Assembly: GCF_001613545.1 (NCBI RefSeq)
Contig: NZ_BDCO01000002.1
Location: 2,790,001 to 2,854,000 of the forward strand
Direction of reading: 5' to 3'
DNA from: Terrimicrobium sacchariphilum
GTDB lineage: Bacteria; Verrucomicrobiota; Verrucomicrobiia; Chthoniobacterales; Terrimicrobiaceae
Length of the DNA stretch: 64,000 bases
Shown: positions 36,245 to 43,800 of the stretch, one piece after another
Layout: each line of letters begins with the position of its first letter
Numbering within the stretch: position 1 is the first letter of the stretch
The notes under the pieces: generated by a model
What the model was told of the DNA's origin: nothing
Seen by the model: only the letters and a program-made list of their open reading frames with translations
Databases searched by the model: none
Program-made: the position numbers and the translations under genes

Positions 36245-36321
36245 TTTTCTAAGCGAAGGGGAAAACTGCTAACAACCCTGCAAGGGTTGCAACACATGCT
36301 AGTTTTCCAGCTTTAGGAAAA
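36245..36321. promoter_or_regulatory. Nested dyad upstream of the replication operon
   Basis: Three concentric inverted repeats share one centre. Inner: CAACCCT GCA AGGGTTG at 36273-36289. Middle: GGAAAACT (36260-36267) with AGTTTTCC (36301-36308). Outer, imperfect: TTTTCTAAGC (36245-36254) with GCTTTAGGAAAA (36310-36321). Its left end is 20-45 bases upstream of the possible starts at 36225 and 36201. It could be a regulatory RNA structure, an operator for copy control, or part of an origin. Confidence 0.55.
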
Positions 36322-36441
36322 GCGCCGCCGGATTCGCGCTTTGCGAAAGGATGGAGGAAAGCGCCCGATAGGCCTCACGACCGGGGACACACCAACCCTG
36401 CGGCGAAGGCATTCGCGGAGCGGGAGCAATGCTCGATCCGC

Positions 36442-36648
36442 TCAATCGCGGAACACGAAGAGCGCAGCCGTCAATAGCGCGCCGATGAGGAAAATGAGCA
36501 AGCTGCTTTCCACGAAGTACGGGTAGGCCATCAGCGCGATGCCGATGATCACGGGTTTCAACGAACCCGACTTTTTGCCGTAAACGAACGCGCCCATTCC
36601 GATCCCTCCGAAAAGGATCATTCCGAAAAGCGCCTCAGGCGTTGGCAT
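36442..36648 (-). CDS. Small two-helix membrane protein
   Basis: A 68-residue protein with two hydrophobic segments around a basic YGKKSG turn: ALFGMILFGGIGMGAFVYGK and PVIIGIALMAYPYFV, then LLIFLIGALLTAALFVF. The YGKK ... MAYPYFV pattern is common to a widespread family of small inner-membrane proteins of unknown function, sometimes annotated as amino-acid transport proteins without evidence. Start ATG 36648; an ATG twelve codons upstream adds non-hydrophobic residues. Confidence 0.65.
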   Translation of the reverse strand: MPTPEALFGMILFGGIGMGAFVYGKKSGSLKPVIIGIALMAYPYFVESSLLIFLIGALLTAALFVFRD

Positions 36649-36731
36649 CCCCGGAAAGGTAGCGGAGGATCGGGCGCAATGCAATCCGGCTCGAGGCCCC
36701 AGCGAATCCTACCGGTTTCCCTGAAAACCGC

Positions 36732-37073
36732 TTAACGATAATAACACACCGCCAGCGCCGCGCCGAGGAGGACGAGGAAGGCGACGATGCCGGGCGCGAG
36801 GCGCAGGCTGCCACGGAAGGCCGCGATGGCAAAGCCGATGGCGACGACGGTCAGGAGCATGATGATCGCAAAGCCGTCGAGGAAGGTCGGCGTAGCGTGG
36901 GCAGCGGCGGGCGCGTGCGGTTTGCCCGTCACGGAGGTCAGGCTATTGAGCCACAGGGCGAGCAGGGCAAAGACGATCCCACCGCCGATCTTTACTATTC
37001 GGCGGTTGCGGAAGAATAACGGGGAGTCTTCCTCCTCCGATTCCTCGCGGGGTCGTGGCTCGTCGGGGTTCAC
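36732..37073 (-). CDS. Two- to three-helix membrane protein of unknown function
   Basis: A 113-residue protein: an acidic, polar N-terminus (PREESEEEDSP), then membrane helices at about 30-47, 67-85 and 91-110. Nothing identifies a function. It lies 83 bases upstream of the other small membrane protein gene on the same strand and may be co-transcribed with it. Confidence 0.55.
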   Translation of the reverse strand: MNPDEPRPREESEEEDSPLFFRNRRIVKIGGGIVFALLALWLNSLTSVTGKPHAPAAAHATPTFLDGFAIIMLLTVVAIGFAIAAFRGSLRLAPGIVAFLVLLGAALAVCYYR

Positions 37074-37173
37074 TTAAGCGCGGAGCCAAGCATAATTCCC
37101 CCGTCCTGGGCAGGAAAAAAACACCGGCTCGCCCGCGGTGGCGGAGGGCGGCGGGCTCTGCTACAGTGCGCGC

Positions 37174-37632
37174 ATGTGCAATCGCTACCGCACCGTGAGC
37201 GCCGAGTGGCGGGCCGGACAGGAGTTGGAACTCGAGGTCGTCGGCGGGGATTTTTACCGGCCCAAATGGGCGGGCAGCGCGACGGTGGAGAAGCTGAAGC
37301 GGTATTGGCTGCGCGAACCCGGCAGCGAACTCGCCCAGACGCGCGAGGACGTGACAGAGGTCTCCGAGACGGCGGAGGACGACGGCGAACTCCAGTGGTG
37401 CGCGGCCCCGGCGGGAGCCCGGCTGCTCTTTGTCATCGCCGCCCCGCCCCCGGGCAAGACCTACCGCCTCGCGAAGCTCATCACCACCGCCGCCACGCCG
37501 GACCAGGCCGCGTATTTCCGCCGCGACCGCTTCCCGCTGCTGGGCCGCCTCACCCCCTCGGGCGAGATCGCCATCATCCCCCCACTCCCCGCCCCGCCGC
37601 CCAAACCGAAGCCGCAGGGCGAGCTTTTTTAA
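37174..37632 (+). CDS. Unidentified protein beginning MCNRYR
   Basis: A 152-residue protein. The first residues, MCNRYR, recall SRAP/HMCES proteins, whose Cys2 crosslinks to abasic sites in single-stranded DNA, but the rest does not show the SRAP pattern that I know and the length is well short of that family (about 200-250). A Pro/Lys-rich tail (PAPPPKPKPQGELF) ends the protein. I use the ATG at 37174 so that Cys is residue 2; an upstream start at 37138 would add 12 residues and hide it. Confidence 0.5.
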   Translation: MCNRYRTVSAEWRAGQELELEVVGGDFYRPKWAGSATVEKLKRYWLREPGSELAQTREDVTEVSETAEDDGELQWCAAPAGARLLFVIAAPPPGKTYRLAKLITTAATPDQAAYFRRDRFPLLGRLTPSGEIAIIPPLPAPPPKPKPQGELF

Positions 37633-37670
37633 AGACGGCAGGCGGGAAGCGGATCGCGCGGATATTAAAT

Positions 37671-37690
37671 TGACTAATCAGTCAGTCATT
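37671..37690. promoter_or_regulatory. TetR operator candidate, box 1
   Basis: TGACTAATCAGTCAGTCATT lies 15 bases before the TetR start. TGACT and AGTCA form a dyad. 17 of 20 bases recur at 38292-38311 before the downstream dehydrogenase gene, pointing to one regulator for both. Confidence 0.65.
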
Positions 37691-37705
37691 CCTAGGTTGC
37701 CACTC

Positions 37706-38272
37706 ATGGCGCGACCGAAGAGCAATGACAAGCGCAGGGCGATCCTGGACGCGGCGACGCGCGTGATCGTGGCGCAGGGCCTGAGCGCGCCGACGGCGAC
37801 GATCGCCCGCGAGGCGGGGATTTCCACCGGGTCGCTCTTCACCTACTTTGAGACAAAGACCGACCTGCTCAACCAGCTTTACCTGGAGCTGAAGGGCGAG
37901 ATGACGGCCGCCGCGCTGGCGGACTTCCCGGAAAAGGCGGCGCTTCGCAAACAGGCCGCCCATGTGTGGTCGGGCTGGATGAAGTGGGCCGCCGCGCATC
38001 CCGACAAACGCCGTGCCCTCGCCGTGCTGGGTGTCGCCGACGAGATCACGCCGCAAACCCGCGCCGCCACGCAAAAGCTCATCGCCCGCCCGGCGGCATT
38101 GATCGAGCAACTGCGGGGCAAGGGAAGGCTGAGCGACGCGCCCATGAGCTTCGTCGGGCCCATCATCACGTCGCTGGCCGAGACGACGATGGATGTGATG
38201 ATCAGCGATCCCGCCCGCGCCGAGGAGCACTGCACGGCGGGATTTGAGACCTTCTGGCGCGTGCTGGCCTGA
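37706..38272 (+). CDS. TetR-family transcriptional regulator
   Basis: A 188-residue repressor. The N-terminal helix-turn-helix reads KRRAILDAATRVIVAQGL, then TIAREAGISTGSLFTYFETK, standard for TetR proteins. The C-terminal helical domain would bind a small ligand and dimerise. The start is ATG 37706, where the family-typical sequence begins; the open frame extends much further upstream without meaning. It is followed by an SDR gene, and matching boxes stand before each gene, so it likely represses itself and the dehydrogenase. Confidence 0.9.
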   Translation: MARPKSNDKRRAILDAATRVIVAQGLSAPTATIAREAGISTGSLFTYFETKTDLLNQLYLELKGEMTAAALADFPEKAALRKQAAHVWSGWMKWAAAHPDKRRALAVLGVADEITPQTRAATQKLIARPAALIEQLRGKGRLSDAPMSFVGPIITSLAETTMDVMISDPARAEEHCTAGFETFWRVLA

Positions 38273-38291
38273 GTTTTTTTTGCAATATTAT

Positions 38292-38311
38292 TGAGTGAGC
38301 AGTCAGTCATT
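38292..38311. promoter_or_regulatory. TetR operator candidate, box 2
   Basis: TGAGTGAGCAGTCAGTCATT, 15 bases before the dehydrogenase start at 38327. See box 1. The same spacing to the start codon in both genes supports function. Confidence 0.65.
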
Positions 38312-38326
38312 ACAAAGAAGAAAACC

Positions 38327-39289
38327 ATGAGCAAGGAATCATCAAAGATAGAGGTCGCGCGCGGCTGGAGCGTGGCGGATATCCCGTCGCAGGCGGGGCG
38401 CACGGCGGTCGTCACGGGAGCGGGCGGCATCGGGTACGAGATCGCGCGTGCGCTGGCGGGAGCCGGGGCCGAGGTCATCATCGCAAGCCGGAATGCGGAG
38501 CGTGGTGAGGCGGCGATCGCGGCGCTGCGTCGTGAGATGCCCCGGGCGGCGGTGCGATTCGAACTCCTCGACCTGGCGAGCCTGCGGTCGGTGGCGGATT
38601 TTTCCGCGCGTCTGCTGGCGGGCCGGGCCCGGCTCGACCTGCTGGTGAACAACGCCGCCGTGATGAACCCGCCGACCCGGCAGGTGACGGAGGATGGCTA
38701 CGAGGTGCAGTTCGGCGCGAACTACCTCGGCCACTTTGCCCTCACGCTCTGGCTGATGCCGCTGCTGGCGGCAGGCAATACGGCGCGGGTGGTCACGCTC
38801 TCAAGCATCGCGGCGCGGCAGGGGCGCATCGCCTTTGGCGATCTCCAGTCGGAGCGCAGCTATCGCCCGATGAAGGCCTACAGCCAGTCCAAGCTGGCCT
38901 GCCTGATGTTTGCCCTCGAGCTGCAGCGCCGCAGCGAGGCCGGGTGCTGGGGCGTGACGAGCCTCGCGGCGCATCCCGGCGTCGCGCGCACCAATCTCAT
39001 TTACAACACCTCCGGACCGCGCAGCCTCTTCGGTCTGATGCGCACCGCGCTGTGGTTCCTCTTTCAGCCTGCACCCGCCGGGGCGCTGCCCGCGCTCTAT
39101 GCTGCTACGTCGCCCGACGCAGCGGGAGGAGCCTACTACGGCCCCGCCGGGCTCGCCGAGCTCCGGGGTGAACCCGCCAGCGCGATGATCCCGGCCCCGG
39201 CGCTCGATGTGGAAACCTCCGCGCGGCTCTGGGAAATCTCCGAGCGCCTAAGCGGGGCGTTCATCCCCTCGCCCGCCGCCGCACGATGA
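38327..39289 (+). CDS. Short-chain dehydrogenase/reductase
   Basis: A 320-residue NAD(P)-dependent oxidoreductase of the SDR superfamily, of the longer retinol-dehydrogenase-like type. TGAGGIGYEIA binds cofactor, NNAAV is the structural motif, and the catalytic Ser is in TLSSIAARQG and Tyr-x-x-x-Lys in KAYSQSKLACL. The substrate is unknown; probably a small carbonyl or alcohol compound that also acts as inducer for the TetR protein. I use ATG 38327; a TTG at 38291 would overlap the operator. Confidence 0.88.
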   Translation: MSKESSKIEVARGWSVADIPSQAGRTAVVTGAGGIGYEIARALAGAGAEVIIASRNAERGEAAIAALRREMPRAAVRFELLDLASLRSVADFSARLLAGRARLDLLVNNAAVMNPPTRQVTEDGYEVQFGANYLGHFALTLWLMPLLAAGNTARVVTLSSIAARQGRIAFGDLQSERSYRPMKAYSQSKLACLMFALELQRRSEAGCWGVTSLAAHPGVARTNLIYNTSGPRSLFGLMRTALWFLFQPAPAGALPALYAATSPDAAGGAYYGPAGLAELRGEPASAMIPAPALDVETSARLWEISERLSGAFIPSPAAAR

Positions 39290-39329
39290 GGGCCGGGGTT
39301 TCCGCCCGATCCTCCACGCTACGACGCAC

Positions 39330-39536
39330 CTAAGTCTCCACCACGATCTCCTCCGTCACGCCGTCACCGTCGTGGAGGACGACCGTTTGCAGGCCGCGCT
39401 CGCGGGCGAGGTCCCTGGCGCGGGCGATGGCGGCCTCCTTGTCGGAGTCGCGGGTGAGCAGTGCGCCGTCCTGATCCTCCACGTCCCAGCGCCCGTCCTC
39501 GGGCATCACGTGAATCTTGTCGGTCGTGTGGTCCAT
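39330..39536 (-). CDS. DUF2188-type small protein
   Basis: A 68-residue protein, KIHVMPEDGRWDVEDQDGAL, then DSDKEAAIARARDLARERGL and a final strand TVVLHDGDGVTEEI. This is the DUF2188 pattern: a strand with WxV, an alpha helix of A-x2-A-x2-LA type, and a closing strand. Function unknown. The ATG at 39536 gives the full domain; longer open frames upstream have no such pattern. Confidence 0.75.
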   Translation of the reverse strand: MDHTTDKIHVMPEDGRWDVEDQDGALLTRDSDKEAAIARARDLARERGLQTVVLHDGDGVTEEIVVET

Positions 39537-39767
39537 GGCCGGGTATCGCGCGGCCCCGGCGGGGTGGATGCGGATGTGCGGTGAAATCCGCCGCTCGCGT
39601 CGCGATGGTCGGCGAAACAGGAAAATTTCCGCAACGCGCCGGGCTGGCGGCTGGTTGTGCAAACTATTACCAGTTGCGCGAGTCCTTGCGGGGCGATATT
39701 CGCACACTTCCCCTTGCGCGGAGGCCGGAGTGATGCCACTGAGTATCGCCCGATACGCCCGTACCTC

Positions 39768-40349
39768 ATGAGAAAACACCTCGCCCAGCACCTCCTCGCC
39801 GCCCTCGTCTGCCTGCTCGGGTCGCTCGGGGTTGCCCAGGCGCAGACGGGGCTGACCCTGCGCGGCGATGCCGTGACGGGCGCAGCGGGCGACGAGGTGA
39901 CGGTGGTTTTTCGCACGGTGGGCTTCTGGCAGATCACAGAGGGAATGGGCACGATCCAATGGACGCCGACGGTGATGGATTACGTCCACGCGGGCGACTT
40001 TGGCATTCCCGAGATCACGAACGGGACGTTTTCCCTCATCCCGACGGGCAGGCTGATCTTTCAATGGAGCAGCGACAACGTCACCGGCAACACGCTCGAT
40101 GATGGCACGGTGCTTTTCTCGCTCACCTTTGGCCTGCACGGCAGCCCGGGCGCGAGCACGACCGTCGCGTTTACGGATGGCTGGACGGAGTTGCACTTTC
40201 AATCCGCGGAAAATATCAACCTCCCCTTCTCCTCCGATCCCGCGAATGTCTCGATCGTACCCGAGCCCGCGAGCGGGTTCCTCGTCCTGGCCGGGCTGGC
40301 GGGTTGCCTGCTGTGGTATCGGCGGCGCAGGCTGCGCGGCCCCTGTTAG
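39768..40349 (+). CDS. PEP-CTERM protein with cohesin-like domain
   Basis: A 193-residue exported protein. Signal peptide MRKHLAQHLLAALVCLLGSLGVAQA, then a beta sandwich of cohesin-like type (GAAGDEVTVVFRTVGF ... MGTIQWTPTVMDYV ... DGTVLFSLTFGLHG), then a PEP-CTERM anchor: VPEPASGFLVLAGLAGCLLW with RRRR. Proteins with this layout are delivered to the cell surface or matrix through an exosortase. The upstream frame to 39657 is not protein-like, so ATG 39768 is used. Confidence 0.82.
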   Translation: MRKHLAQHLLAALVCLLGSLGVAQAQTGLTLRGDAVTGAAGDEVTVVFRTVGFWQITEGMGTIQWTPTVMDYVHAGDFGIPEITNGTFSLIPTGRLIFQWSSDNVTGNTLDDGTVLFSLTFGLHGSPGASTTVAFTDGWTELHFQSAENINLPFSSDPANVSIVPEPASGFLVLAGLAGCLLWYRRRRLRGPC

Positions 40350-40866
40350 CCATCCCTCTGCGGCGGAGGCTAACTCGCTTTCCTAACACCCCCCAACGCC
40401 CGCGCCCGGGCGCCCTCTCCGGAAGCGGAGGCCGCCGGCGGGTGGGACGTCCTCCCGCGGGACGAAGAGGCGGCTTCTCCCTCGCCGATGTGCACCAGCA
40501 TCCTTACGGCGGCAGGAGGAAAATCCGCGCTTCGGGCATGGAGCGGTCGGCGCACTCGCAGGAGGTGCGACCCGGCGTTCTCACGAGGCTGCCGGGGCAG
40601 ATCACGCGCCGCTTTTTGGGATGAGCTTCCGACCCCGACCGCGCGGGCCGGGGGGCACTCGCGCCATTTCCGCACCTCGGGAAAATCACACCTGCCCTCC
40701 GGAAAGAGGCCCGGCCCTCGCCAGATCCTGCCTCCCCGTGAGGAACATCGAGCAGCAGTGAACGCGCAGCGCGGGAGTGGAGGACATCATTTAATCAAAC
40801 GATTGACACGCATGATCGCGACATGGCAGATGTATCCCGGGCCGGGCCCTGCCCCGCCATGCCCCC
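40350..40866. other. Gene-free interval before the C25-like protein
   Basis: 517 bases with no gene I can support. CGTCC TCCCGCG GGACG around 40449-40465 is a small hairpin. Open frames on both strands show only GC-driven low-complexity sequence (Arg/Ala/Pro/Gly). The promoter of the gene at 40867 should lie at its right end, where AATCAAACGATTGACACG near 40792-40809 offers a plausible -35 (TTGACA), but no clear -10 follows. Confidence 0.3.
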
Positions 40867-43800
40867 ATGAAAGCTCCCTGTATTTTTCTCCGGGCCATTC
40901 TGCTGGTCCTGCTCGCAACATCCGATCCCCTCTGGTCCTACACGCAGGCACACCTGCAAACGGCCCAGGATGGCACGATCGAGACGATCCCGCTGGAGGC
41001 GACCGTGCAGGAGACGCCGCCGCAGATCCGGATCAAGACCTACGCGCCGGGCACCTTCACCATCTATCGCAAGTCGCCCTCCGCGCAGGACTGGGGCACG
41101 CCGGTGGCCTCGGGCGTTTCACTCTCGGCGGAGAGCGTGTGGACGGATGCCTCCGTCACTGTCGGCACGCTTTACGAATATCGCTTCGTCAACACAGCCG
41201 CCACCTCGCTCAGCTACATCCTCCCCACCGGCTACATCCTTTGCGGGATCAAGGTGGACGGCACGCAGTCGCGCGGCCGCATGGCCGTGCTCGTCGCCTC
41301 CGACGTCCCGGCCGCGTTGCCGACCGAGTTTGCCCAGTACAGGGCCGATCTGGCGGCCGACGGGTGGACGGTGCATGAGATCGGAGTGCCTCGCGCGGCA
41401 AACTACACCGGCCTCGGCAATGGCACGATCCTGACTCTCAAGGTGAACTCCGGCGGAACCGGCTATACAAATGGCGCTTACGTCCGGCTGACCAATGGCT
41501 CGGGCAGGATCGCGCGCGGCAAGATCACCACCTCGAGCGGCGCGATCACCGCCATCAGCATCCCCAATGGCGGCGGCGGCGCAGGGTTCTCCGTCAACGA
41601 GACGCTCACGGTCTCGGGAGGTTCCAACACCGGGACGGGGGCCACCCTCATCGGTCATGTGAATCTGTCGCAGCAGGTCCTCAAGTACCCCGCCGACAGC
41701 GCTGGCGGCACCGGCTATACCTCGGGCGAGAGCGTCACGCTCACCGGCGTGACCAGCGGCCGGACCGCGCAGGCCAGCATCTACACCCTTTCGTCGGATG
41801 CGATCTACTGGCTCATCATCAGCTCCAGCCAGACCGGGTTCCTCCAGGGGGAACGTCTCATCATGTCGGGCAACACGACGGGCTCCGGCGTGGGCGTGAT
41901 CCTGGTGGATACCGTGGACGAGCAGGGAAAGCTGACCAAGGCGGGCCTCTACCCCGCAGGCCTCGGCTACATCAATGGAGAGGCCGTCACCATCACGGGC
42001 AAGAGCAGCGGCAAAAAAGCCCAGGGCTCCCTGCTAACGAACGCCGAGGGGGTGATCCTCTCCATCGATATTATCTCCAGCGAGGCGGGATTCCTCGCGG
42101 GCGAGTCCCTCGCGATCTCGGGAACCACCGCAGGCTCTGGCATGGGGGCATTCACCGCCGCAGTCGGCGGGCCGCTGGCCTCGGTCGAGGTCGTCACCGG
42201 CGGCTCGGGATACTCCGATGGCAATGTGGTGACGTTTGATACCGGGACCACCCGAGCCCAGGGCGTCCTCCACACGACCAATGGCGTCATCACCTCGGTC
42301 ACCGTCACCGCGGGCGGCACCGGCTTCAGCGATGGCGGCTACGTTTACCCCCTCGGGCTGATGTCCACCTCCGGCGGCGCGACGGCCACCGTGCTGACCG
42401 TGGACAACTCCGGCACGGGGCGAAAGGTGAACGTCACCTCCGGCGGCTCCGGCTACCGCGACAACGACCGCGTGACCATCTCCGGAGCTGGCGGGACCAT
42501 CACCGGCTCGATCATTGCGCCCGCAGGCACGATCACCGGCATTTCCGCCGTCCTGCCCGGCACCTTCGCGGCCGGGGAGACGCTCACCATCACGCCCTCC
42601 TCGGGCGGCAGCGGAGCCACCGCCAGCGCGGACGCCACGCTGACGAGCTGCCACCTGCTCATTCGCAGCGCCATCCAGGCGGTGAATACCGCCTACCCCG
42701 GTGAGCTGAAAAATCTCGCCATCATCGGCAAGGTGCCGGTCTGCCGCAGCGGACTCAACGACGGAGCCGGAGCCGATGGCCACGGCAACGTAGCGCCCTA
42801 CGGCACCGATGCCTTCTACGCCGACATGGATGGCGTGATCGGCACGGACTGGACCGATATCAACGACAACCCGACCTACAGCGCCACCGCGAATGTTCCC
42901 GGCGACGGCCAGTTTGACCAGGAGAAGATCTCGCAAGTCGGCGGCGGCGGCCGCGTGGAGCTGGGCTTTGGACGTATCGACCTCTCCCTCGGCATCCAGA
43001 CCGAGACCGAGGCGCTGCGGACGTATTTCAACAAGCTCCACCGCTACAAGACGGCTGCGGCGGACTTCCGCCCCGGTCGCCGCGTGGCGGACCGCTGGAT
43101 GTACCCCAACGAACGCGAGGCCGAGTTGCAATCCATGCCCGGCGTCGTCGGCATGGCCAATGTGGAGTTTACCACCAACGCGATGCTGCCCGTCGTGAAA
43201 AGCGGGCAGGATGCCGATCAGCTCTACACCACGCAAAACGGCCCGTACCTTTTCTATTTCAAAGGCAGCAACAGTCCGGCCAGCGGCGTCGGCGGACGGG
43301 CGGTTTTCTGGACCGGCATGCAAAGCCATTGGGGCTACTGGTACGAGTCCAGCCTGCTCACCTCGGGGTCCAACCTCATGCAAAAAGCGCTGGCCGAGGA
43401 CAGCTACACCCTCAGCTATACCTGGAACATCTGGGGCCTGCGCTACATCTACCATCGCCTGGGCATGGGCCTCGACGCGGGCGACATGATGCGCCAGAGC
43501 ATCAACAACCGTGGGTGGACCCTGGGAGGCACCTACACCTACAAGTTTTATAACCAGAACAACGGCGACTACCACGGCTCGCTCTACATGAACCACATGG
43601 GCGATCCCGCGCTGCGGCTCTTCATGTTTGAACCGCCCTCGGCGCTCAGCGTGGTCAAAACCGGCGGCGTGCCCGTTCTCACCTGGACAGCCTCGCCCGA
43701 CGCGGGCGTGATCGGGTACCACATCTATCGCGCGTCGCATGCGGGTGCTCCGTTCACCCGGCTCACCTCCGTCCCGGTGCCGGGCACGACGTACACCGAT

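Noticed and set aside
40370-40689. Minus-strand small frames in the interval before the C25-like gene
   Set aside because: Low-complexity sequence with no signal, leader or domain, and the frames overlap one another.
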